A DNA stretch of 64,000 bases from Selaginella moellendorffii (lineage: Eukaryota > Streptophyta > Lycopodiopsida > Selaginellales > Selaginellaceae): the NCBI RefSeq assembly GCF_000143415.4, contig NW_003314331.1, positions 200,836 through 264,835 on the forward strand, in the 5' to 3' direction. A program made the translations under genes and the position numbers. Below, piece by piece: positions 53,109-64,000 of this stretch; positions within the stretch are counted from its first letter, which is position 1; each line of letters starts with the position of its first letter. Below the pieces are notes generated by a model. It saw only the letters and a program-made list of their open reading frames with translations. It made no database searches and was not told the DNA's origin.

Positions 53109-55232
53109 ATGTGGAATCGTGGATTTCGCAGTGGCGCCTCTTCCAATTCGATGAGAAGAAGAAGAAGAAGAATTTTCGTCCAGGAAGGAGAATGCGAGAG
53201 CTCCAGCAGAGTGTCGATGATTCTGGCCGCCTTGAGAGCGACAAGGGTTTCACGGGACATCGATCGCGGCAGGCAAATCCACGATGAAGCGGCGGGCATA
53301 GGCTGCGATTCCCACCCCCGAGTTGCCAGCGCGCTGATCGCGATGTATTCCAAGTGCCACAGCATGGCGGAGGCGCGTGGGGTGTTTGATGCGCTGGAAT
53401 ACCCCGATGTGGTGTCTTGGAACGCGATCGTGCTGGGCTACGCCGAGAATGGGGACGGATCCAACGCGCTTGAGCTCTTTTCCAGGATGGGATCGTCACC
53501 AAATGAGAGGAGCTTTGTAGCAGCGCTCAAGGCGTGTAGCTCCATCGCGGCTCTGGACGATGCGAGAAAGGTCGAGGCTCTGGAGATGGGAGTTTGGATC
53601 CATTGGAGAGCTTCCATGGCTGGATGCTGCGACTCCAACGTCTTTGTCTCGAATTCTCTGGTGGACATGTACGCGAAGTGTGGGAGCATTGTCGAAGCGC
53701 GTAGGATTTTCGATGGAATGGAAGCTCCCAGCGTTGTCTCCTGGAACGCGCTGTTGCTTGGCTTTGCTGAGAACGGGCAGGAGGAACAGGCTCTAGCTTA
53801 CTTTGCGAAGATGGTCCATGACGACGATCACTCCACCATGAAAGCTTGCCGACCGGATTCTCGGACTTTCGCAGCTCTGGCCAAGGCTTGCTCGAACTTG
53901 GCGATCAAGGAGGGTGGCGAGGAGATCCATGGACGAACTGTCAAGCTCGAGTCTCTGAGAAAAGGTATGGATCTTCACGCCTCATCTTTGAGACTTGGAT
54001 GTAGTTTTGACGATGTGTTCTTGGTCAGTGCGCTTGTGAGCATGTACGCTAAATGCGGGAGCATGACCGACGCTGGACGAGTTTTCAGCCGAGCTGCTCG
54101 TCTCGACGTCGTCTCGTGGAACTCTCTCATACTCGGCTATGCCGAGAACGGGGAAGAGGAGACAGCTTTGGAGATCTTCACCACCATTTTTGCGACATGC
54201 TGTGCTCCGACGGCTTTGAGCTTCGTCGCTGCTCTCACGGCGTGCATCAGCCTGGCTGCCAAGGAAGAAGCTCGAGTTATCGATGGAGGAAAGCTCGCCA
54301 AGATCCGGTGCCTGGAGAGAGGAATGGCTGTTCATGCTCAAGCGTTGGAACTGGGTCTTGACACGGAAAGCTACGTTGCGAGCAGACTCGTCACCTTGTA
54401 TGCGAAGTCTGGAACCTTGGCCGATGCTTGGAGAGTCTTCACCACAATGCCAAGTTACGATCTCGTCTCGAGCACTGCACTGATGCAAGCCTGCGTTGAC
54501 AACGAAGAACTGGAGCTGGCTCTCGAGATCTATGCTCTCTGCCACGACAATCGAGAGCTTTGTGGTCTCCAGAGCAGGGACGCTGGAGTCTTGGTGACAG
54601 CACTCAAGGCCTGTGGAGATCTTGCGGCACTAAACGCTGGAAGACAGGTCCATGCCGACGTTTGCCTGAGTGGAGTCGAGGAAAATCCAGCTTTACGATC
54701 CTGCCTGGTGGATTTCTACAGCAAATGTGGAAGCATGGTGGATTCACAGGTGTTCTTCGATTCATCCGCAACAAGAAACTCAATAGCCTAGACGGTGCTC
54801 ATTGCCGGATACAACTATCCAGGGAGCTCAGCACAGGTTTTTGAGAACGAGAGACGAAGGTTTCCAAGCAGACACTGCGACTTTGTGCTGCATCATCACT
54901 GCTTGTAACTGCTCGGGCCTCGTCGAAAAAGGCAACAAGTTTTTCGACGCAGTGGTCTCCAAGCACGAGACTGTGCCAGACCGAAACTTGTATCACTCGG
55001 CAATTGACATGCTGGGTCGAGTGAACTTCTTCCAAGAGGCGATTGGTCTCGCGAAGGCAATGCCGTTTACGCCGACGTCCCGGACTTGGACGACGCTCCT
55101 CGGCACATGCTCAAAGTGGAATAATGTCGAGGTGGCTCGGTTTGCAATTTGGGAAGTTTTTGGAGCTGGAAGACAGGGGTGATAGCTCGGCTTACATCCT
55201 CATGGCGAATATATTCAACAGCTGGAAGAGGT
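53109..55232 (+). pseudogene. Second PLS-type PPR gene, broken near the C-terminus
   Basis: A long frame opens at ATG 53109 and reads PPR repeats (ALIAMYSKCHSM, PDVVSWNAIVLGYAENG, LVDMYAKCGSI, VVSWNALLLGFAENG, VSMYAKCGSM). It runs to residue 560, where TAG at 54789-54791 interrupts. The same frame continues afterwards (TVLIAGYNYPG), so the stop replaces a codon where this repeat type normally has Trp (A-W-T-V-L-I-AGY). A frameshift near 54838 then leads to an E-type domain (CSGLVEKGNKFFDAVV, AKAMPFTPTSRTWTTLLGTCSKW), and another near 55155 leads to SAYILMANIFNSW. The N-terminal 560 residues might still be expressed. It contains the same LExGxAVHA-type inserts as the first PPR gene. Confidence 0.8.
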
Positions 55233-55429
55233 AACCATTCAGAAAATCAGTTCGACTAAAGAAACATGCCTGGTATTATGAAATACGTGGTTGTTGACAC
55301 AAGATCTGTTTTGAATATCTCAACAAGGGTGGAGTAAAACAATGTCAGGATGTTGATGTAGGGCACACAACATTTAGTTGTAGCAAGGTCTCATGGACTT
55401 TGTGAAGGCACAACCTATTGTGTTTCGAG

Positions 55430-55575
55430 CATCATTGAAGCGCACAGGATTTTCAAGCTGAAGAGCTTTACGAAGATGGTCCATGACCATCACTCCACCA
55501 TGAATGTTTGCCCAAGGCTTGCTCAAGATCCATCGATGAATCAAAGGTCTGGATCTTCAGGCTTTTTTTTTGTGC
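55430..55575 (+). pseudogene. Decayed partial repeat of the second PPR gene
   Basis: Fragments of 53798-54030 recur here in order with deletions between them: GAAGATGGTCCATGAC, ATCACTCCACCATGAA, CAAGGCTTGCTC, GATCCATCGATGAA, GGTCTGGATCTTCA and GTGCTCTTGGTCAGT. This is a collapsed duplicate 1.4 kb downstream of its source. Confidence 0.7.
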
Positions 55576-55639
55576 TCTTGGTCAGTTCTTGATTATACAG
55601 ATCACGGCCTTTAGGAGGAATTCTACAAACTACAACTTG

Positions 55640-56480
55640 AATAAGCGGGTATATGATCTGAAAAAGAAATCATGCTACCATTGCTTTAAAGAGATAGGAA
55701 AAAATTCTCCCTCCCAGGTAGAAGAGCTGTGTGACATCACTTGCAACTTCATAACTAACTTGGCCATGGAGGATTTAGCACTGGGACTTGTCCAAGATGG
55801 CAGCAAAGTTGTGGTCAAAAGGAACAATTTGAGGCCGAGATGAGAACCATTGGAAGCATCCATGACCAAAACTTGGTCAGGTTGCAAGGCTATGGTGCTC
55901 ACAACCAGCTCTACTACCTGGTATACGAGTTTGTGGAGAATATAAGCTGCTCTTTAGTAAAATTGATGAACAAGCAGGGACATTTGAGTTGGAAGATAAG
56001 ATCCCCGGATCGCCTTGGACATCGCTCGAGGACTGGATTATCTTCACAGAGGATGCAAGCCGCAAAACATCCTTCTTGAGGCGGACTTTGGAGCTAAGAT
56101 TTGTCACTTTGGACTTGCTAGGCTGGTTGAGAGGAGCAATCACGAGAAGAACTTTCTGAACACGGTGATGTGAGGAACTCCCGGATACATGGCTCCATTC
56201 CCGGGTGATAGATGAGGCAGATGTTTACAGCTTTGGGATTGTTTTGCTAAATGGTTCCCCTGCCATCTAGAACCTCGATCACTTCTTGAAAGTAAAAGCA
56301 TTTGAAAACGTGGATCCAGGGCTGTTGCTTGTGGAAGAGCCCAATGACCGCGGCCTGATGACCTCAAGTGCCTTTCTAAAGGTGCCTCGAATACATGGAA
56401 CCCCATCGTATCCTCGAGGAATGCCACTTGATCGTAGCCGCACATGCCATGGACGGCCTGGCGCGCACGGGATAGTGTTA
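55640..56480 (+). pseudogene. Receptor-like kinase domain relic
   Basis: Pieces of a lectin/S-domain-type receptor kinase are readable in several frames: VVVKRNNL, then [88 protein letters not shown]. The catalytic HRD motif region reads HRGCKPQN and the DFG motif reads HFG, so even the joined domain lacks key acids. Stops and frameshifts occur near 55840, 56078 and 56170. The extracellular and transmembrane parts are absent. Confidence 0.8.
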
Positions 56481-56939
56481 TAATTTATTTGAAGGAGTAT
56501 TGAATGAGAGTGTAGTTGAGACGAATAAAAACGTTTAAAACAAAGGTAATATATGTTTTCGTATCCATTGTGTGCATTGTATAATCTCTTTTTGGTGTTT
56601 GTCAAATGTATTGTGTTAGATTTATTTTAAAAGTATTTTTTTCTTTAATTGATCTGAAATTGATCTTATTAAAAAGGTTTTATATTAACAATTGAAACCT
56701 AATATCATTATATTTGTGGTAAAACTATGATTTTCTTCAGAGATTAATTCTCTCTAAAGGATAAATTATAATCTCATGACAGACATAAGGGAATGATAAT
56801 CGTAATGTTTATGAAATTAGAATTTGGTCAGATTTTAATTGTAATATAAGACCTTTTCAATTAAATCAATTTCTTATTTGGGAAATTTAAACAAAAAAAT
56901 TGCTCTTACATATTTTAGTCCATTTCAAATTAAATCAAG
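56481..56939. other. AT-rich intergenic, no gene
   Basis: Low-complexity AT-rich DNA with no open frames of note. Confidence 0.5.
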
Positions 56940-58812
56940 CATATATTCAACAAACACTAAGAACAAATTGCATGATGCATATATTACTTACATTTCTAAA
57001 ATCTACTTCCAGAGTGTTAGTGAACTAAAGTATATAGAATTTTTTGCTCCAAAATAGTTAATAGTCCTCTTGACGAACATACAGCAGCAGCAATGAAAAG
57101 CTATAATGATATCTACAAAATAATGGTAGAAAAACATACATTAACAATTAAAGTATACTTAAAATTTAAATTTAAATAATAAAAAATTGCAAACTTAACT
57201 AATGATTACTTATTTTCAAAAAATATAGATATATTTTATAATAAAATTTATTATTACAATTAAAGTTAACTTTTACATAGAATATGTAAAAACGAGTTCT
57301 CTTTATTTAAACCTCCCAAATATGAAATTAATTTCTCAAAAAAGGTAAATATTTTTAAATTAGCTGTGATGATGTTAACCCATACATAAACTATTTTTTA
57401 TTTTAGGTCAAACTCTAAATATTTTATTCCCAATGACTTTAGTTATAAGTATAAAATTATTATTTTAAAGTCTATCATAAAGTACTGAAAGAAAACATTA
57501 TCAAGTCGAAAAGGTAAAAAAAACAATGAATAAAAAGCTTAGAATAAGGGTAAAACATACGCTTATACGTGTTGCTTATATTATGTGAATTCTTTTTAAT
57601 TATATATACAACATTATTTTAAGTTAAATAAATTTCCTACTTACAGTTTTAAAAGTTTCTATAAAATTAAATATATAAAAATTGCAAAAGAAAAATCTAT
57701 AAAAATACCAAAAAGATTTTATGCTTTAATGTAAAAGAAATATGTAAATTAGTGTTTTATACCAAATTTAATTTTATAACTTGAAAATCTTGAAAAGATT
57801 CATTTTCAATATTTATTAGTAATTTACCTACTGTATGATTTGAAATAGTATCAATAAATTTTAATCAATTTCAATAAAGCTTTTTCTTTGAAACTTTCCT
57901 GATAAGGATAAAAAAACTCTAATTTTTAGAGTGTTAGTAAAATAAATTTTACTTTTCAATTTCATTCAAATCATAAACTTTCATCCAAATAACAAAAATA
58001 TATAATAACAAATTAACACGATTAGTAAATGATCTTTATGATGAATAATATGGCAACAACAATAAGCTAAAATGATATCTATAGGATAGTGGTAGAAAAC
58101 TTTACATTAATATTTAAATTTTACTTAAATTTTAAATTTAAATAATAAAAAATTTCCATTTTAATTAATGTTTAATTACTTTCAAATAATATGATTTAAA
58201 CTTTTATTGATATATTGCATAATAAGATTTATTAATAAAATTATAATCAAATATTATCTAGATTATCTAAGAATGAGTTGTTTTTACTTGAACTTCTCAA
58301 ATACGAAATTTATTTTTTAAAGTTAAATATTTTTAAATTAGTTATGATGATGTTAAAAAACACAAAAACTCCTTTTTATTTTTGTCAGTCTCTAAATAAT
58401 TTATTCCCAACAACTTTACAATTATTATTTTAGAGTTTATCATAAAGTGCCGTATAAAAATATAGTTAAAACGAGAAAGTAAAGAGAGGTGACTAAAAAG
58501 TTTAAAATAAGCATGAGCATGCGCTTATATTTGTTGCTTGTATTGTGTGAGTTTTTTTATAATTATAAATACAATATATTTCTAAGTTATACAAATTAAC
58601 TACTTTACCTCTTCTAAATTTTTTAGTGAAATTAAAAATATAAAAATTGCATAAAACATATATGACAATACCAAAAAATATTTTATACTTGAATGTAAGA
58701 GAAATATATAAACTAGTTTTCTATACCAAATTTAAATTTGTAAATTGAAAAATTAAAACATTTAATTCTCACTAGTTCTTAATAATTTTTCCACTATATG
58801 ATTTGAAATACA
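56940..58812. repeat. Two-unit tandem repeat of period about 964 bp
   Basis: Two AT-rich units lie in direct order, about 56940-57850 and 57905-58812. Matched landmarks: GATATCTA with TGGTAGAAAA at 57109 and 58074; TTAAATTTAAATAATAAAAAATT in both; AATATGAAATT/AATACGAAATT; ATGATGATGTTAA; CATACGCTTATA/CATGCGCTTATA with TTGCTT; TATAAAAATTGCA; ATGATTTGAAATA at 57835 and 58798. Offsets are constant at 963-965. Divergence is substantial, so the duplication is old. No coding capacity. Confidence 0.75.
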
Positions 58813-61800
58813 GGAAAATATATGATACGATTAAGTCCATAAAATATGTAAAAAAAAATATCCTTTGGTTTTATTTTTATATTGTAAGTTGATTTTCCAA
58901 ACATAGTAAAATATCTTTATAGTGGTCATGAGGATGCCAAAAATCAATCAATTTATTAATGGATATTGTGACTATGAGAATGTAATCTTTTTATTTTTTG
59001 TCAAACTATAGTTTACTCTTTATAGTGAGTAGATTAGTAGCATTTACACACCACTATATTTTACAATTAGTTATATTTTGAATAAAATTAGTTTGAAAAT
59101 AAAGTAAAAAATAAATATTTTCAATTTTATTGCTTCTCAATTGAAACTTAATCATTTGTAAAAAATTCGAGAATGAAGAAAAAAATACCATATTGGTATA
59201 ATAACAAATATAATTGAAAATTATTTAAAATCAATATCCTTCAGAATGGACTTGATTAACTTTTATAGTAATTTAACATCACAATAAAAATAATGGTAAG
59301 TGAATATTATAGTTATCTTAATTTTGTTATAATATATCATATAAGAATTACCAATTTCTTGCATTATAAATAAAGTCTCATAAAAAGCTTTTATTAAAAA
59401 CATTTATCCACTTCAAATTATGTAAATTAGGTTATTAAAGTATTTTATTGTTAAAACTATGAATTTCACAGTCCTTTAACTACCAAGATTGTTATAGCCA
59501 CACAGCAATTGCTACTGCAAGATGGGGCTCTTGATCAGTTGCACTTATTTAAGGTAAGTGTTAGGACAAGCCACAAGGCATTCTAGCTAAATTCCAGACA
59601 CTTCACAAGGCTAGCAAATCATCGAAGAAATGTCTTTATTCTCTCTCCCTTTGTTCTAGGCTAAGACTGGATTGGACTGATCACTCCAAGAGGCTCTAGA
59701 AGATCAATGCCTGGCCGGAATTTGTGGCATCGTGATCGCATGTCCTAGGATCTCCACTATGATCACGAGGGAAAAGGCGGTGATCAACGTGCATCAACAC
59801 TAAAAGTGAGAAGACACTGCTTCTAGGGAAGAGGTGGTTTCCCTCAAGCAGATCCAATTGCTTCATAGCAAAGTCCTCAAGATGCTCTTATATTTTGTCA
59901 ATTTCCTGCTCGCCCTCAGCAACATTCTAGATGGGTGAAGGATTGTTGGCACCATTGTTGCACACATCCATCAGGCTCATCTCCGACAGCCTCAAGAAGT
60001 GTCTAAGATTTGAGGTCATGCTTGAGGAGAAGTTGTGAGAGTTTTTTCCTCTTTTTTTCTTGAGATTTATTTGTTAGTCTCCACCACCAGGACCATCATT
60101 AGTAGTTAACAGTGGAAAAAGCCTCATAAAATCAAATGCCACCAACCCAAATTGAGAATGAGAATCATAAGACTCATAAATGATTGAAGTGCCAGGAGAA
60201 GAAAATATTACAAATAAGGAAGAAATACTAAGAACATAAGAAGGTGGTTTAGGCCCAAAAATAAGCAAAGGTTGGGGAAAAACAAAAGGTATAGAGAAAT
60301 TATTAAATAGCAAATTGAAAGATTGACACCTACCTTGCGAAATCTTCAACTCATCTCCAAAGTTATTTCTATAATAATCAAGTTCCTCATCACAATTTAA
60401 AATTCATTTGAGCTCATAAACATCGTCTTGCCATAAATTTAATCCTCAAACATTCTCCAAAAACTGGACTACATCATCTATAGCTTGCCAATCAATGTCA
60501 AGATCACACTTCACACAAAAGAAAAAATGGCAGAACACCAAGAACAAGACAAATTGCATAATCATGTCCTATAGAATTTGGAGATGATAACACACCAAAG
60601 ATGGGTGAAATATTAATATGATCACACTTCATAGCATTAAAAATTTGATCTAACATAACAACATTAGTAACCTCAAATGACATACTCTTTGATCAATGAC
60701 AGTGTGGCATAGTAGAAAAAGAGAATGCAATGAAAATCAAGAAAAAGAGTAGATCTAAGCATAACAATAACTAGAATTTTAGATCTTGCAAAAAATTAAT
60801 ACAAATCTAGATCTAAAAAACAATGAAGAAATAAAAACAAAAAGCACAATCCCAAACATTGCACTACTAGAAACCTTTGCCCTTCAAAAACAAATTGTAG
60901 TGCCCTTCACCTCCACCAATGTGAGTGCTCGAAATATAGAAATAGATATATTAATTGAGGTCTAGACTTGTGCTTATATACATGAATAAATGGACCAGAT
61001 TTAATCCCAAATGGATAGTCTATATGCTAGAATACTATAATTAGTGTATTTACAAACCTTATTTTATTTATAGCAAAATATAAGACTAATCAAAATTTGG
61101 CAGAACTATTGAATCAAGTACAAAGACATAACTTTCTTCTCTTTTTTGGCTTTTTAATTGCATATTTTGCAAAGAAACATTTACCATTAGATAAATGGGC
61201 TGCCAAGAATTTATAGATGGTTTTACTATTGCTAGGATTATAATTTCATGGTCAATGACTATATTGTTATATAAACAACATAGTTCGATTTGATGTAAAC
61301 ATTTCTGGAATAGGATGGTGATGATGCATCAATTCCATCCCCCCTTTAGGAATTTCCTCCACTGCCTACGAAATACAAGCACTTCCAACTTCACATGAAA
61401 TGGTTCCTAAAAACATCATCAAGGGAAATGCAAGGGCTGAGAAGGCCAATCTACTTACTACAATGCCTTTAGGAGATCATGTAAGTTATTCTAATGGTTG
61501 AGAGCACTGAGCTGAAGGCATCAAGGCTAAAATCTTGTAGAGTATTGAAGCTATGAAGGCAAAGGTTATGGAGGAAACTACTAGAACATTTGAATTTGTA
61601 CAGGTGTCAATTGAAAATTGAACCAAAGAACTTTGAGGCAACCATAATAATTCATTTAGTATTTCTTATGACAAAGTTTAGCCAGTTTTTTCAAATTTCT
61701 TACATATATCTTTTTTTCAAAATCTATAACATAAGAACTTAGTGTGCAAATAAGTTGGAATAAATACATATCCATACATTGCATGCACGGACTTACATCT

Positions 61801-61864
61801 GATTTTTGATCTCTGGCTGTAGAGCTTGCAGGCTGATATAGAATGCATGGCATAGCAAAAATTA
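58813..61864. other. Long AT-rich intergenic stretch, no recognised gene
   Basis: Mostly AT-rich, with an island of more balanced composition at about 59480-60060 and another near 61320-61620. The islands have short open segments but no motif I can assign. They could be remnants of a retroelement gag region, which is a guess. No terminal repeats, tRNA or protein domain was found. Confidence 0.4.
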
Positions 61865-62066
61865 TATATATCCTCTTTTTACTAACTTTTACATTTATTA
61901 AAACAAATTACATATACAGAGTTTCCCATAGTTAATGCACCCCATAGTGCTTCAAAGGAATTACCAACAATGGAAGGGCATCAAAAAAGCCACAATCTCG
62001 CAATGCATGAAAAACAAATCACACTACAAATGGATTGTGCAAAAGAAGTGTTTATTAAATTTGTGG
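61865..62066 (-). repeat. 3' flank of retropepsin copy 5, shared with 2147-2370
   Basis: Reverse-complement match to the left-end flank, with the landmarks ACCACAAATTTAATAAA, CCTTCCATTGTTGGTAATTC and TTTGAAGCACTATG in the same order after the retropepsin stop. Confidence 0.7.
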
Positions 62067-62912
62067 TCAGATTAAGCACCAACACAAACTACTCATCTCT
62101 TTGCTAAATCTATCTTTACTTGTTTCATATATACCAGATGGGTATTGAAATCTATACCAGCAATCCAACTCTTTGGATCTAAAAGTGACAATATGATTCC
62201 TGTAGTCAATTATTGCTGAGTGCTTATGAAGCCAGTCAATCCCAAGAAATATGATCTCTCTGGAATCTTCTATACCAGTAAAATTTCTTCTTTCTAAAAA
62301 GTTTCCCAAGTTATAACATAAATTCTCAACTCCATAACCATGTTTCATTTGAACATCTGGAGTTAGCCTTTCTGCGAAATACTTGGAATCATGAACTACT
62401 TTAACCCCAAGTTTCCTGATAAGTTTAAGTGATATTCCAGAACTTGCACAACCATTATCTATTTCAATTCTGATATTCTGATCATTGATTCTCCCACTGT
62501 ACTCTACGTGATGAAAAGCAGTACATATATGTTGATTTATTCTCTTGTATTTTCTGGACTTAAATAAATTGTAATCGCCCATGAGGCAATATATGGTACC
62601 ATTAACCTCAAATGTTAGAGTACTTATAGTGCCACTGCAGTCTAACTCTAAACAGTGTTTATGTATCCAAGGTGAACCCAAAATTATATCATGATCTAGA
62701 ATCACTGGTAAGACGGTCAAAGTCCTTGTAACTTCACAATCCTCTATCATAAACTTGAAATCCTTAACTTGTGAATTACTGTCGACAGTAATATTAAACT
62801 CATCCACCAACTTCTGAGAAATAACATCATCACAACAACCAGAATCCCAAACTATATCCAGTTTCCTTTCAAGCCCAGAGTCTCCAACTAACCTTCCAAA
62901 AGCTTTTGCCAT
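62067..62912 (-). CDS. Two-lobe retropepsin-like protein, copy 5 (intact)
   Basis: Intronless ORF of 281 residues from ATG 62912 in the family leader (TTTAGGGTTCG-ATG). Lobe one has WDSG and IILGSPW. Lobe two has IDNG followed by Ala where the others have Asp, then LGIDWLHKHSA and IIDYRNHIVTF. It ends SSLCWCLI. It differs from copy 3 at many positions, yet both stay open over the full length and keep the same lobe motifs, which argues for past selection on the protein. It lacks the TATA segment seen at copies 2 and 3. It is the partner of the broken copy 1 at the other end of the window. Confidence 0.85.
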   Translation of the reverse strand: MAKAFGRLVGDSGLERKLDIVWDSGCCDDVISQKLVDEFNITVDSNSQVKDFKFMIEDCEVTRTLTVLPVILDHDIILGSPWIHKHCLELDCSGTISTLTFEVNGTIYCLMGDYNLFKSRKYKRINQHICTAFHHVEYSGRINDQNIRIEIDNGCASSGISLKLIRKLGVKVVHDSKYFAERLTPDVQMKHGYGVENLCYNLGNFLERRNFTGIEDSREIIFLGIDWLHKHSAIIDYRNHIVTFRSKELDCWYRFQYPSGIYETSKDRFSKEMSSLCWCLI

Positions 62913-63189
62913 CGAACCCTAAATTTACAGAATCATAGAAGCATCAACCCTTTAAAGACTCGTCCCTTTTTCTGGCAGTCTCCTTTTGCTGCGAGGACAT
63001 CCTCCCCAGCCACAACCGCAATCACGGCTTGAAAGTTTCCTTAAACCTGGATTTTGGTTCACAATCTTCTGCCTGAACACTCAGTATTGCGATGGATTTC
63101 ACCAGCAAGCTGGCATTGAGATCCCTGGCCGGAGTGAACAAGTCAACAACTTACCCATGGAATCTTCCACCATACGAGGAGACTAGCAA

Positions 63190-63545
63190 TAAAGACTTGT
63201 TGGTTGTCGCAGCATTCAAAGAACGTAGCCTAATTTACCTTAAGAAACCACAGCTTCCGCAATGCCCAACCAAGGAGCAGTACTTGCAATCTTTCTCTGG
63301 CATCAGAAAAATTCATCCGTTACACTCGGGCATGAGCTCCAAACATTTTCAAGCGCCTCCACGATGATCATTCCGGGATATGCCTTGATCGTGTTCCAAG
63401 AAGTAACGTCGCTCAAAGCCTCCTCGAGTCCACTAGCTTGCCCGCCTATTGGCCACGATTCATGGGCATCGTATACGTCGCGAATAGCCTCTCGTCTGGC
63501 CGTGGTTTAAGTAGGCCAGCCTCTTCGGCTTTTTGTCCAGCGTAG
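63190..63545 (-). repeat. Unidentified gene fragment, inverted partner of 1081-1385
   Basis: On the - strand an open frame covers DVYDAHESWPIGGQASG, LEEALSDVTSWNTIKAYPGM and VEALENVWSSCPSVTDEFF before a stop. Upstream, another open stretch (DKKPKRLAYLNHGQTRGYS) joins it to the coiled-coil fragment. This longer version shows that the left copy lost bases at several places. I do not recognise the source gene. Confidence 0.55.
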
Positions 63546-64000
63546 CAGCCGCTTCCCCACTTGTGACCAGGAGTTTGATCCTTGCGAACTTTGACAGGAT
63601 CCTCCAAAGCTTCTGAATCCTAACACAGGAGATCCCTCGAGATCAAATAAAGCCACACGTAAAAGACTTGAAAACCTGGTCGCGTTTGTCGCTTAAATCG
63701 TTCTTTTGGAGAGCATCGTCCCGTGAGTTGTCAAGAAAGCTCAGATACTTCCCAAGAAAGCTCCCCTTCACCTCGCTAAGTTTCTGCTTAGACACTTCAT
63801 GCTTGAGCCAGTTGTCAAGTGCAACCCGGTCACACTCCATAGCTTCTTTCACATTTCCCAGAACGAAGCGCCTCTCCCCTTCTTCGAGCCGAGCGTGCTC
63901 TGGAACCTGGACCGAGCTGCTCTGTTCGACCAAGGATTCGATAGGAAGCCCTTCCCATTCACCGGCATTGTCCGGAGAGCATTGGCCTGGAGCGCACGGA
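63546..64000 (-). pseudogene. Truncated coiled-coil gene copy at the right window edge
   Basis: On the - strand, exon 1 sequence of the 9670-14367 gene (through SKK-like bases near 63887) is fused to exon 3 (ERRFVLGNVKEAMECDRV to LSDKRDQ). The normal intron and about 34 bases of exon 4 (DPVKVRKDQTP) follow, then sequence unrelated to the gene. Exon 2 is missing and exon 3 has an internal deletion (NFLQKQR lost). The exon 1 part is read out of frame. The copy continues past the end of the window. Confidence 0.85.

Noticed and set aside
60074-60349. 91-codon - strand ORF in the AT-rich right island
   Set aside because: Isolated and of unremarkable composition with no motif; expected by chance in a 3-kb stretch.
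1-64000. CRISPR arrays, bacterial operons or a complete LTR retrotransposon
   Set aside because: Spliceosomal introns throughout show nuclear eukaryotic DNA. No spaced short repeats, no paired LTRs, and no RT or integrase motifs were found around the retropepsin genes.

Overview
This window looks like nuclear DNA of an early land plant, most likely a lycophyte close to Selaginella. That is an inference from gene structure and content: intron-rich genes with uniformly short introns (mostly about 45-75 bp), tightly packed genes, a plastid FtsZ1, a type II H+-pyrophosphatase, an AHK5/CKI2-type hybrid histidine kinase, an LBD transcription factor, and PLS-type PPR genes with Selaginella-like inserts. 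No species identification was possible without a search.

The centre (about 9.6-36.7 kb) is an ordinary gene-dense island. On the + strand are a long coiled-coil protein (9670-14367), a DnaJ/DUF3444 protein (14660-16876) and RFC4 (17089-18758). FtsZ1 converges on RFC4. Then come a broken GST-N/thioredoxin-fold gene, a decaying gene that may be FAM228-like, a small ORF, AVP2 (25098-28239, -), VDAC (28925-30046, +), a membrane-anchored kelch protein (-), an LBD gene (-) and the histidine kinase (33074-36728, -). I rebuilt most of these exon by exon and the reading frames close.

Both flanks are built of duplicated and broken pieces. One locus, HK 5' end / spacer / PPR / organellar 5'-3' exonuclease / RNase H-like, is complete from PPR to RNase H at 48.4-52.9 kb. 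Partial copies lie at 36.2-39.2 kb and, in two heavily deleted versions, at 4.9-8.9 kb. One of those also carries an 80-bp piece of the DnaJ gene. A second PPR gene (53.1-55.2 kb) is broken, as are a GH3 beta-glucosidase (40.2-41.4 kb), an eL24 fragment and a receptor-kinase fragment.

The most unusual element is a five-copy family (1.4, 3.8, 41.5, 44.1 and 62.1 kb). It encodes a ~280-residue intronless protein made of two retropepsin-like lobes in tandem, with no gag, reverse transcriptase or integrase visible beside it. Three copies are open from their ATG; one of these has fused in frame to a PPR fragment. The blocks at the two window ends (about 250-2370 and 64000-61865) are inverted copies of one composite: coiled-coil gene fragment, an unidentified fragment, a two-lobe retropepsin gene and its 3' flank. 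Long AT-rich stretches (2.4-3.7, 20.5-21.6 and 56.5-61.9 kb) hold dispersed and tandem repeats and no recognisable gene.
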